Positions 1 to 6,414 are shown, counted from the first letter of the stretch. The stretch: DNA of 14,802 nt from Clostridia bacterium (GCA_017958845.1 JAGDBW010000127.1:1-14802), one strand, 5' to 3'. Numbers and translations: made by a program. Notes: a model not told the origin generated them from the letters alone.

Positions 1-433
1 CGTAGGTCGGCCTGCCGTAGCTCGGCTCGCCCGACGGTCTGCCGTCCGGCTCGGCGCGTCTCTGCCAGCTGACGCCGTCGTAGACGTAGCGCGGGCCGGC
101 GGAGGGGTCGTCCGCGGTCTTGTCGTCCGCGCTCTCCTCTGTGCGGGGCGCCGAGGGCGCGGCGGCCGGCTCAACGGTCGGCCGATCCGTCGCCGGCGGC
201 GTGTACGCAGGCGGTTCGTCGGCGGGGGCCGACGGTGCGGCCGCGGGCATATCGGGCGCGGAGACCTCCTCCGTGTAGCTCGTTTCGGCGGGGGTTTGCT
301 CCGCTTTTTGCTCTTTTGGCTCGTCTGTCGGCGCGTCGGCCGGTCGCTCGCCTCCGTAGCCGAAGGCGCTCCGGCCATAGCCGCCGGGGGTCTCCCCGTA
401 GGTGTCGGTGCGTTCTTTTTCGTTTTCCAGCAT
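1..433 (-). CDS. Partial protein, Pro/Ala/Glu-rich N-terminus (runs off left edge)
   Basis: The frame is open from an ATG at 433-431 to the left edge, about 144 codons without a stop. It starts MLENEKERTDTYGE and is preceded by AGGA (441-444) 7 nt upstream of the ATG, which supports the start. The visible part has no hydrophobic segment. It is rich in Pro, Ala, Glu, Asp, Thr and Gly, with scattered Tyr residues (GGYGRSAFGYGG near 17-28; YVYDGVSW near 113-120; PSYGRPTY at the edge), so it is probably a disordered cytoplasmic tail. The catalytic or membrane part would lie beyond the window. It sits 106 bases downstream of pyrR on the same strand and may share its transcript. Clostridial membrane-anchored HtrA-type proteases and other one-pass membrane proteins often begin with such tails, but nothing seen here decides the family. 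The coding call is good; the function is unknown. Confidence 0.75.
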   Translation of the reverse strand, partial: MLENEKERTDTYGETPGGYGRSAFGYGGERPADAPTDEPKEQKAEQTPAETSYTEEVSAPDMPAAAPSAPADEPPAYTPPATDRPTVEPAAAPSAPRTEESADDKTADDPSAGPRYVYDGVSWQRRAEPDGRPSGEPSYGRPTY

Positions 434-539
434 GATCGTTTCCTTTTTTTCGGGGCGCTCTCCGCCAAAGCGGCCGGAGGTCGCGCCGTCGGGCGTTTGT
501 CGGCGGCGTCCCGGAGGGGAGGCGCCGCGGGTGGGTGGT

Positions 540-1151
<612 letters not shown>

Positions 1152-1281
1152 TTATTCGGTGATCTTTCGGGGATCGCCAGGATGTTTTTGGGGGTTTTTC
1201 GAGGCTGCTTCGGGGCTTTTTGCGGGGTTTTTGCGGGGGGGCGGCCCCTTTTGCGGTCGTTGGTCGGATTCTTTTTTTATT

Positions 1282-1310
1282 ATTATACCTTGCTCCGCCG
1301 CAAAATGCAA
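1282..1310 (-). promoter_or_regulatory. SigA-type promoter P1 for pyrR
   Basis: On the minus strand, -35 TTGCAT (1310-1305), a 17-bp spacer, and a perfect -10 TATAAT (1287-1282). It fires toward pyrR with a leader of about 185 nt. The hexamers and spacing fit the housekeeping consensus well. It is one of two almost identical copies. Confidence 0.75.
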
Positions 1311-1322
1311 GCCGCCGGCGCG
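1282..1322. repeat. 41-bp direct repeat, copy 1 (contains promoter P1)
   Basis: Matches 1443-1483 at 40 of 41 positions; the only difference is T1294 versus C1455. The copies are offset by 161 bp. Flanks diverge abruptly on the -10 side. On the other side similarity fades into a loosely shared GC patch followed by a T-run. Confidence 0.9.
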
Positions 1323-1442
1323 AAAGCGCGGGGTTTTTTCTGTGTTTCGGTCGAGGTCCCACGCCGGCGCGATTTTGAGCAAGCGACGAGCGGAGAGGCG
1401 TGTGAACGGTATTCTGCCGAAGAAATCCACACGCGCGGCCGG

Positions 1443-1471
1443 ATTATACCTTGCCCCGCCGCAAAATGCAA
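1443..1471 (-). promoter_or_regulatory. SigA-type promoter P2 for pyrR (duplicate of P1)
   Basis: On the minus strand, -35 TTGCAT (1471-1466), a 17-bp spacer, and -10 TATAAT (1448-1443). Hexamers and spacing are the same as in P1, with a single base difference in the spacer. Transcripts from here would have a leader of about 345 nt and would run through P1. Confidence 0.75.
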
Positions 1472-1483
1472 GCCGCCGGCGCG
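1443..1483. repeat. 41-bp direct repeat, copy 2 (contains promoter P2)
   Basis: Second copy of the repeat at 1282-1322. The repeat ends almost exactly at the -10 hexamer and includes about 12 bp of GC-rich sequence (GCCGGCGGC on the minus strand) upstream of the -35. Confidence 0.9.
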
Positions 1484-1553
1484 GATTCGGAGGCGGGGGC
1501 GGGCTTTTTTTCGTTTTTCGGCGGGGGCGGGGCGCGTTTTGTTTTTCTTTTGC

Positions 1554-1582
1554 GCATAAACGGCCGCGGGGCGGAGATACTG
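1554..1582 (+). promoter_or_regulatory. Possible forespore (SigF/SigG) promoter for the spoVA operon
   Basis: GCATA at 1554-1558 and GGAGATACTG at 1573-1582 fit the Bacillus SigF pattern (a GYATA-type -35 and a GGnnAnAnTn-type -10). The 14-bp spacer is at or just below the usual length. The overlapping GATACTG also resembles a SigG -10 with two mismatches. SpoVA operons are forespore genes in known spore formers, so placement and direction make sense. The 5' leader would be only about 15-20 nt. Confidence 0.35.
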
Positions 1583-1605
1583 AAACCAAACGAAAGGAGA
1601 GGGTC

Positions 1606-2055
1606 ATGGATCGTCATTTTTCGCCCCCGGACTACCGGGAGAGGGTGCGGCGGCGCGCCGCCGCGACGCCCGTGGTCAAAAACGCCGCCCGGGCTTTTTT
1701 GGTCGGCGGCGCGATCTGCGCCGTCGGGCAGGGCCTGTATATACCGCTCGCCCGGCTGACCGACCCGCGGCAGGCCTCGGTCTGGGTCACGGTCATCCTG
1801 ATCTTTGCCGCGGCGGCTCTGACCGGGCTGGGCCTCTTTGACCGGCTGGCGCGGCACGCGGGCGCGGGGACGCTGCTCCCGGTGACCGGCTTTGCCAACT
1901 CGGTGGTCTCGCCCGCCCTGGACAGCAGGAGCGAAGGGCTGGTGCTGGGCGTGGGGGCCAAGATCTTTTCGATCGCGGGACCGGTCATCCTCTACGCGAC
2001 GCTGGCGGGCAGTCTCTACGGGCTGGCGCTGTGGGTCGCGTCGCTCTTTGCGTGA
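1606..2055 (+). CDS. spoVAC: Stage V sporulation protein AC
   Basis: A 149-residue membrane protein, the usual SpoVAC length. The run GAGTLLPVTGFANSVVSPAL (ending near residue 105) and the following SEGLVLGVGAKIFSIAGPVILY are the family signature. Hydrophobic segments lie roughly at 27-43, 60-80 and 120-148, after a basic N-terminus. In Bacillus, SpoVAC is a mechanosensitive-type channel component in the inner spore membrane. It takes part in dipicolinic acid (DPA) uptake during sporulation and release during germination. The ATG at 1606 follows AAAGGAGAGGG with good spacing; in-frame extensions upstream lack a ribosome site. It is the first gene of spoVAC-D-E, 16 bases before spoVAD. spoVAA, spoVAB and spoVAF are absent here, consistent with the reduced clostridial operon. 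Confidence 0.95.
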   Translation: MDRHFSPPDYRERVRRRAAATPVVKNAARAFLVGGAICAVGQGLYIPLARLTDPRQASVWVTVILIFAAAALTGLGLFDRLARHAGAGTLLPVTGFANSVVSPALDSRSEGLVLGVGAKIFSIAGPVILYATLAGSLYGLALWVASLFA

Positions 2056-2071
2056 CGAAAGGAGAAAAAAC

Positions 2072-3088
2072 ATGTCGCGTATCACCGTCTTTGACCCCGC
2101 GCGCCGTCCGCGCATCCTCGCCGCCGCCTCCGCGGTGGGAGGCGAGGAGTTCCACGGGCCGCTGGGGCCGCTCTTTGACTATCACGACGAGAGCGACCGC
2201 TTTGGCGCCGACACGTGGGAGCACGCCGAGGGGGCGCTGTCGCACGTCGTGCTGTCGCTGGCGCTCAAGCGGGCGGGCATGGACCACCGGGAACCGGACG
2301 TCCTCTTTGCGGGCGATCTCGAAAACCAGTGCGTCGCCTCGCACGAGGGGCTGGGGTCTTTCGGGATCCCCTACTGCGGACTCTACGGCGCGTGTTCGAC
2401 CGTGGGCGAAGGGCTGACGCTGGCCTCGCTCGCTCTGTCCGCGCCGGGCGGGGCGCGCGTGGCCGCCGTGGTGACCACCTCGCACTACTGCGCCGCCGAG
2501 CGGCAGTTCCGCACGCCGCTGGAGTACGGCTCGCAGCGCACCCCCACCGCGCAGTGGACCGCGACGGCGGGCGGCGCCTTTTTGCTCTCGCGGGACCGGG
2601 GCGAGGTGGAGATCGAAGCCGTGATGCCGGGCCGGGTGACCGACGCGGGGCTCCGCGACCCGGGCAATATGGGCGCCGCCATGGCGCCGGCCGCGGCCGA
2701 CAGTCTGCTGCGCTACCTCGAGGCGCGGGGCGAAGGACCGGGCGACTATGACGCGATCGTCACCGGCGACTTGGCCAAGGACGGATCGTGTTGGTTGTCG
2801 GAGTTGCTCACCAAAGAGGGGGTTTTGATCCGGGAGCGGCATTTTGATTGCGGGACGCTGCTCTACGACTACGAAAAGCAGGACGTGCACGCCGGCGGAT
2901 CCGGCTGCGGCTGCTCGGCGGCGGTGCTGGCCGCGCGCTTCTTTCCGGCGATCGCGCGGGGAGAGATGCGGCGGGTGCTGTTTTTGGCGACGGGGGCTTT
3001 GATGTCGCCCTCGTCGCTCTTGCAGGGCGGTCACATCAGCGGGATCGCGCCCGTGGTGTGCCTGAGACGAAGGGAGGGAGACGTATGA
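2072..3088 (+). CDS. spoVAD: Stage V sporulation protein AD (DPA-binding, thiolase fold)
   Basis: A 338-residue protein, matching the SpoVAD length. Family motifs are in order: GDLENQ (81-86), YGACSTVGEGL (105-115), TTSHYCAAERQFRTPLEYG (starting at 135), and PTAQWTATAGGA (158-169). A Gly/Cys-rich stretch, HAGGSGCGCSA, is near 275-285. The fold is that of thiolases and ketoacyl synthases. In Bacillus it is a soluble protein at the inner spore membrane that binds dipicolinic acid rather than acting as a thiolase. GDLENQ has Glu where GDLLNQ is common, a small variation. The start at 2072 follows AAAGGAG. The stop overlaps the spoVAE start (ATGA at 3085-3088), indicating translational coupling. 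Confidence 0.96.
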   Translation: MSRITVFDPARRPRILAAASAVGGEEFHGPLGPLFDYHDESDRFGADTWEHAEGALSHVVLSLALKRAGMDHREPDVLFAGDLENQCVASHEGLGSFGIPYCGLYGACSTVGEGLTLASLALSAPGGARVAAVVTTSHYCAAERQFRTPLEYGSQRTPTAQWTATAGGAFLLSRDRGEVEIEAVMPGRVTDAGLRDPGNMGAAMAPAAADSLLRYLEARGEGPGDYDAIVTGDLAKDGSCWLSELLTKEGVLIRERHFDCGTLLYDYEKQDVHAGGSGCGCSAAVLAARFFPAIARGEMRRVLFLATGALMSPSSLLQGGHISGIAPVVCLRRREGDV

Positions 3089-3462
3089 CGGAGGAGATCG
3101 TGCTGTCGCTGGTGCGCGCGTTTGTCGTGGGGGGCGCCCTGTGCGTGGCGGCGCAGCTACTCATCGACCTGACGGCCCTGACGCCGGCGCGCATCCTCGT
3201 GTCGTTTGTGTGCGCGGGGGTCGCGCTGGGCGCGCTGGGCTGGTATGAGCCGCTCGTCGGCTTTGCCGGCGCGGGGGCGTCGGTGCCTCTGATCGGCTTT
3301 GGCGGTGCGATCGCGCGCGGGGTCCGGGAGGCGGTGGAAGAAGAGGGCCTGCTCGGCGTGCTCTCCGGTCCGCTCTCGGCCGCCTCGGCCGGGACGGCCG
3401 CGGCGCTGCTGTTCGGGTACGGGGCGGCGCTGCTCTTTCGCTCAAAGCCCAAGCGCACGTAA
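3085..3462 (+). CDS. spoVAE: Stage V sporulation protein AE
   Basis: A 125-residue integral membrane protein with the SpoVAE arrangement: an N-terminal hydrophobic segment with AFVVGGALCVAAQLLID (11-27), then a second near 34-50. Next comes GFAGAGASVPLIGFGGAIARG (starting at 57), a short acidic stretch with EAVEEEGLLG (80-89), and a final hydrophobic helix ending in a basic tail. It belongs with SpoVAC and SpoVAD in the DPA channel complex of the inner spore membrane. The start overlaps the spoVAD stop by four bases, and GGGAGGGAG lies just upstream as ribosome site. It is the last gene of the operon; a strong terminator follows 75 bases downstream. Confidence 0.93.
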   Translation: MTEEIVLSLVRAFVVGGALCVAAQLLIDLTALTPARILVSFVCAGVALGALGWYEPLVGFAGAGASVPLIGFGGAIARGVREAVEEEGLLGVLSGPLSAASAGTAAALLFGYGAALLFRSKPKRT

Positions 3463-3493
3463 AGAAACAAAGAACGCCCAAACAAGAAAGCCG

Positions 3494-3518
3494 CCCGCGC
3501 CTCTCCGTCGTGCGCGGG
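3494..3518 (-). terminator. Possible intrinsic terminator, minus strand
   Basis: CCCGCGC (3494-3500) pairs with GCGCGGG (3512-3518) around an 11-nt loop. In the minus-strand direction it is followed after CGG by TTTCTTGTTT (3490-3481). It could back up the stronger hairpin at 3538-3565 for transcripts from the glycosyltransferase. Confidence 0.45.
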
Positions 3519-3537
3519 ACACCCACACAACAAAAAG

Positions 3538-3580
3538 CCCTCTCCGACGCGCGGATCGGAGGGGGTTCTTGTTTTTTCTT
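3538..3580. terminator. Bidirectional intrinsic terminator between spoVAE and the glycosyltransferase
   Basis: CCCTCTCCGA (3538-3547) pairs with TCGGAGGGGG (3556-3565): ten pairs, one of them G-U, around an 8-nt loop. On the plus strand it is followed by TTCTTGTTTTTTCTT. On the minus strand it is followed by a T-run made by AAAAA at 3533-3537. It therefore suits both convergent transcripts. Confidence 0.85.
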
Positions 3581-3666
3581 GTTGCTTTGGTTGTTTTTCG
3601 GTGGGTTTCGGCGGCCGGTTTTGGCTGCTTGTTTTGTCGGTTTTTGTCGGGCGGCGGCTCTTCTGT

Positions 3667-3685
3667 CCGCCGCTTTTTGCGGCGG
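3667..3685. repeat. Perfect inverted repeat (7-bp stem, 5-nt loop)
   Basis: CCGCCGC (3667-3673), TTTTT loop, GCGGCGG (3679-3685). It lies in the 3' region of the glycosyltransferase transcript. No clean T-run follows on the minus strand, so it may be a processing or 3'-end-stabilising hairpin rather than a terminator. Confidence 0.55.
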
Positions 3686-3800
3686 GCGGTTTTGACGGCT
3701 CATTTTGGCGGCGGCGGCGCGTTTTTCGGCTTCGCCCGGCGTTTTTTGGGCGGGGCGGTCTTGTTTGTCTTTTCGGCCTGTTCGCTCCCGCTCGGTCCCC

Positions 3801-4592
3801 TCAGTCCGGGGCGGGCGGGTCGGCCGACGGCGCGGCGGGCGCGGACGGTACGGTCCCGGGGTCGGCCGGCGCTTTTGACAGATCGGCGGGGGTGAGTTTT
3901 TTGATCCTCTTTTTGATACGCAGGACGTCGCGCGTCATGCGGAAGACGTCGCGCAGACGGATGGAGGAGTCGCTGTTTTGCTCGATCTTGGCGGGCATCT
4001 CCGAGACGGGAAAGCCCATCCGGTCGGCCAGCATCAGCACCTCCAGATCAAAGGCAAAGCCGTCCACCGAACACAGCGAAAAGATCCGCCGGGCCGCCTC
4101 GGCCGAAAAGCCCTTGAGCCCGCTCTGCGAGTCGGAGGCGCGGATCCCCGTCAGCAGCCGCAGCATCCGGTAGTAGCCGCCGGAGAGAAAGCGGCGGAAG
4201 CGCGAGTAGCCCACATATCCCTCGGGGTGGATGCGGCGGGAGGCGACGCAGACCGGCTCGCCCGACGCCAGACGGGAGAACAGCTCGACCACCGCCTCGA
4301 TCCCGTAGGCCAGATCGCAGTCGCAAAAGACGCAAAACTCGCCCCGCGCGCGCAGCATTCCGTAGCGGACGGCGTGGCCTTTGCCCCGGTTGTCGGGGTA
4401 GCCGAGCGGCACGACGTGGGGGTCGGTCAGCGCCCGGATCTCGTCCCACGTGCCGTCGGGCGAGCCGTCGCTGACAAACAGGATCTCATAGTCCTCGCCC
4501 CATCGGGGCGTGAGCGCTCCGGTCAGACGCGCCGCGGTATCGGTGACCCGGCCTTCTTCTTTGTAGGCGGGGATGACGAGCGAATACTTCAT
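3801..4592 (-). CDS. GT2 family glycosyltransferase (dolichyl/polyprenyl-phosphate glucosyltransferase-like)
   Basis: A 263-residue GT-A fold enzyme. It begins MKYSLVIPAYKEEGR, typical of GT2. VSDGSPDGT (40-48) is the nucleotide-sugar site, DNRGKGHAVRYGML (67-80) follows, and DCD (91-93) is the metal-binding DxD. DSQSGLKGF (154-162) and FAFDLEVL (179-186) match the ALG5-like group, which moves a sugar from UDP- or GDP-sugar to a lipid phosphate. No transmembrane helix is visible, so it is likely soluble or peripherally bound. The C-terminal 30 residues are a Pro/Ala/Asp-rich tail. The ATG at 4592 is preceded by AAAGGAC with good spacing; longer in-frame starts would run through the dnaA promoter region. 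It is divergent from dnaA and convergent with spoVAE. The donor and acceptor cannot be told from sequence. Confidence 0.88.
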   Translation of the reverse strand: MKYSLVIPAYKEEGRVTDTAARLTGALTPRWGEDYEILFVSDGSPDGTWDEIRALTDPHVVPLGYPDNRGKGHAVRYGMLRARGEFCVFCDCDLAYGIEAVVELFSRLASGEPVCVASRRIHPEGYVGYSRFRRFLSGGYYRMLRLLTGIRASDSQSGLKGFSAEAARRIFSLCSVDGFAFDLEVLMLADRMGFPVSEMPAKIEQNSDSSIRLRDVFRMTRDVLRIKKRIKKLTPADLSKAPADPGTVPSAPAAPSADPPAPD

Positions 4593-4655
4593 TTTTTTGT
4601 CCTTTGGGCGGTGGATGCGCCTTATGGGTCTTTTTTTCTTCTTGTTTGCGTTTTC

Positions 4656-4684
4656 AGTATACCAAACGGCCGCCGGAAAAGCAA
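4656..4684 (-). promoter_or_regulatory. Promoter for the glycosyltransferase
   Basis: On the minus strand, -35 TTGCTT (4684-4679), 17-bp spacer, -10 TATACT (4661-4656). It lies 64 bases upstream of the start codon. The spacer contains CGGCGG at almost the same place as the two pyrR promoters. Confidence 0.6.
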
Positions 4685-4743
4685 CCGTCGGCCGAAAAAG
4701 TGTAAAAAAACAAAAATTTGGCGGTTGGCTCTTGTTTTTTTTG

Positions 4744-4752
4744 TGTGGATAT
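4744..4752 (-). promoter_or_regulatory. DnaA-box-like site upstream of dnaA
   Basis: TGTGGATAT on the plus strand is the complement of TTATCCACA with one mismatch. It sits where the -35 region of the dnaA promoter would be, which suits DnaA autoregulation. A weaker site with one mismatch to TTWTNCACA, AGTGTAAAA, is at 4699-4707. Confidence 0.6.
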
Positions 4753-4771
4753 GTTAGTATTATATTACTTA

Positions 4772-4780
4772 TGTTATACT
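4772..4780 (+). promoter_or_regulatory. Extended -10 promoter for dnaA
   Basis: TGTTATACT carries a TGn extension directly before -10 TATACT (4775-4780). No good -35 hexamer lies at 16-18 bp, which is common for extended -10 promoters. The start site would be near 4787, giving a leader of about 65 nt. The surrounding 4745-4835 is the most AT-rich stretch in this part of the window. Confidence 0.5.
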
Positions 4781-4783
4781 TAT

Positions 4784-4799
4784 GCGCGCCCACGCGCGC
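4784..4799 (+). repeat. GC hairpin at the 5' end of the dnaA transcript
   Basis: GCGCGC, loop CCAC, GCGCGC: a 6-bp stem between two AT-rich stretches, essentially at the predicted dnaA transcription start. It may protect the 5' end of the mRNA or act as a GC landmark next to an unwinding region. The role is inferred. Confidence 0.5.
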
Positions 4800-4851
4800 T
4801 TCAAAATATATTATATTGTTATTTTTTGATACATAAGAAAGGATTTTCGGT

Positions 4852-6216
4852 ATGAGCGTTTTGCGGGAAGTGGAGCGAGCCGTGCTATCGGTCATCCGCG
4901 AACAGTATTCGGACGTGGTGTTCGACCTGTGGTTCAAGGACCTGCATCTGATCGAACTGAGTGAAAAAGAGGCCGTCTTTTCCATCTCCAGCGCCTTTAA
5001 GCAGAACATCATACAGTCCCGCCACGCCGCCGCCCTCAAAGAAGCGCTGAGGAGCGTCAACGGCTTTGACGTGGAGGTGCGCATCACCTGCGCCGAGGAG
5101 CCGGACCGGGACCCCAAAGAAGACGAGGCCCCCGCCCGGCCGGAGCCGCCCGCCCCCGCGGTCAGGGAGGAGCCGTCGGAGGTCGGCCGCGCGATCGAAA
5201 ACCGCTCGATCGTCTCCGAATACACCTTTGAAAACTTTATCGTCGGGGACTCCAACAAGTTTGCGCACGCGGCCTGCTACGCCGTCGCCAAGAGCCCCAC
5301 GACCTACAACCCGCTCTTTATCCACGGGCCGAGCGGCCTGGGCAAGACGCACCTCCTTTACGCCGTCACAAACGAGATGAAGCGCAACAATCCCAACATC
5401 CGCCTCATCTACAAAAAGTGCGAAGAGTTTACCAACGAGCTGATCGAGAGCATCCAGAAGGGGACGACCATCGCCTTTAAAGAAAAGTATCGCTCGGCGG
5501 ACGTGCTGCTCATCGACGACATCCAGTTTATCGCCGGAAAGGTCGCGGTGCAGGAAGAGTTCTTTCACACCTTTAATATCCTCTACGAAGCCGAAAAGCA
5601 GATCATTCTGACCTCCGACCGGCCGCCGCGGGACATCCGCCCGCTGGAGGAGCGGCTCATGACGCGCTTTGAGTGGGGTCTCATCGCGGATATCCAGCCG
5701 CCGTCGCTGGAGCTGCGCTGCGCCATCATCCAAAAAAAGGCCGAGCAGCGCGGCATTACGCTGGCGCCCGAGATCGTCAACTTTCTGGCCGAGAATCTGC
5801 GCGTCAACATCCGCCAAATCGAAGGCTCCATCAAAAAGATCGCCGCCATCTCGATGCTGACGGGCACGCCGGTCAGTCTCGATATGACCAAACGCGCCAT
5901 CTCCGACATCCTCTCGGGCACCGAGCCGGTCTCGGTGACGGTGGACCGCATCTTTGACGCCGTGTCCAAAAAGTACGGCGTGCCGGTCGAAGACATCAAG
6001 GGCAACAAACGCAACAAATCCATCGCTCAGGCGCGTCACGTGGCCGTCTATATCATCCGGCGCGAGACGTCGCTGCCGGTGACGGCCATCGGCGATATCC
6101 TCAACCGCGATCACGCGACGGTCCTGGCCTCGGTCAACAAGATCAAAAACGACATGCGCCTGGATCCCCGGCTGGCCGACGAGATCGAAGAGATCGCCTC
6201 TCAGATCAAACAATGA
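4852..6216 (+). CDS. dnaA: Chromosomal replication initiator protein DnaA
   Basis: A 454-residue AAA+ initiator with all four domains. Domain I covers about 1-80. A Pro/Glu-rich linker (83-112) is domain II. The AAA+ core has Walker A GPSGLGKT (159-166), Walker B LLIDDIQF (219-226), sensor I LTSDRPP (253-259), the RLMTRFEWGL arginine-finger box (268-277) and NIRQIEGSI (319-327) near sensor II. Domain IV (about 375-454) binds DNA, with QARH (393-396) and RDHATV (419-424). The usual FGGRDH reads ILNRDH here, so the Gly-Gly before the base-reading RDH is changed. The start at 4852 follows AAAGGA with 8-nt spacing. DnaA-ATP binds DnaA boxes, melts oriC and represses its own promoter. Candidate boxes lie both upstream and in the gap downstream. 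Confidence 0.99.
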   Translation: MSVLREVERAVLSVIREQYSDVVFDLWFKDLHLIELSEKEAVFSISSAFKQNIIQSRHAAALKEALRSVNGFDVEVRITCAEEPDRDPKEDEAPARPEPPAPAVREEPSEVGRAIENRSIVSEYTFENFIVGDSNKFAHAACYAVAKSPTTYNPLFIHGPSGLGKTHLLYAVTNEMKRNNPNIRLIYKKCEEFTNELIESIQKGTTIAFKEKYRSADVLLIDDIQFIAGKVAVQEEFFHTFNILYEAEKQIILTSDRPPRDIRPLEERLMTRFEWGLIADIQPPSLELRCAIIQKKAEQRGITLAPEIVNFLAENLRVNIRQIEGSIKKIAAISMLTGTPVSLDMTKRAISDILSGTEPVSVTVDRIFDAVSKKYGVPVEDIKGNKRNKSIAQARHVAVYIIRRETSLPVTAIGDILNRDHATVLASVNKIKNDMRLDPRLADEIEEIASQIKQ

Positions 6217-6291
6217 CGCGACCACGGTTTGTCCTCTGTTTTGTGTGCTGACAAATTTCTCAAAACTCCGTTGTTTCGACGTTGATAAAAA

Positions 6292-6300
6292 TGTGAAAAA
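6292..6300 (-). promoter_or_regulatory. DnaA box
   Basis: TGTGAAAAA on the plus strand, complement TTTTTCACA, fits TTWTNCACA exactly. Same orientation as the box at 6318-6326, 26 bp away. Confidence 0.7.
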
Positions 6301-6317
6301 GTCCTGTGTTTTCCGCC

Positions 6318-6326
6318 TGTGGAAAA
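6318..6326 (-). promoter_or_regulatory. DnaA box
   Basis: TGTGGAAAA on the plus strand, complement TTTTCCACA, fits TTWTNCACA exactly and is the best box in the window. Confidence 0.8.
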
Positions 6327-6414
6327 GACTGTGTTTTTTGACAGGTTTTTCGGCCGTCTCTGACAAAGACGAAAGAGACCGGCAGACAGACGAGACAGGC
6401 GTCGGACGTGCTTT

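Larger units (their letters stand above)
3463..3800. other. Convergent intergenic region between spoVAE and the glycosyltransferase (338 bases)
   Basis: No gene supported. It holds a bidirectional terminator (3538-3580), a second terminator-like hairpin for minus-strand transcripts (3494-3518), and a hairpin at 3667-3685. From about 3566 to 3790 the plus strand is G/T-rich with frequent T-runs, so the glycosyltransferase transcript would be C/A-rich and poor in G. That is the composition of Rho-loading sites. Confidence 0.75.

Noticed and set aside
1319..1336. GCGC-GAAA-GCGC hairpin followed by GGGG and a T-run, terminator-like on the plus strand
   Set aside because: No plus-strand gene lies upstream to terminate, and the stem is only 4 bp before a mismatch.
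3601..4173. Plus-strand frame rich in Phe and Gly opposite the glycosyltransferase
   Set aside because: Translation of G/T-rich intergenic DNA followed by an antisense shadow; no start signals.
4593..5258. N-terminal extension of the glycosyltransferase frame into dnaA
   Set aside because: It would run antisense through dnaA and across the dnaA promoter. The canonical GT2 start MKYSLVIPAY has its own ribosome site and promoter.
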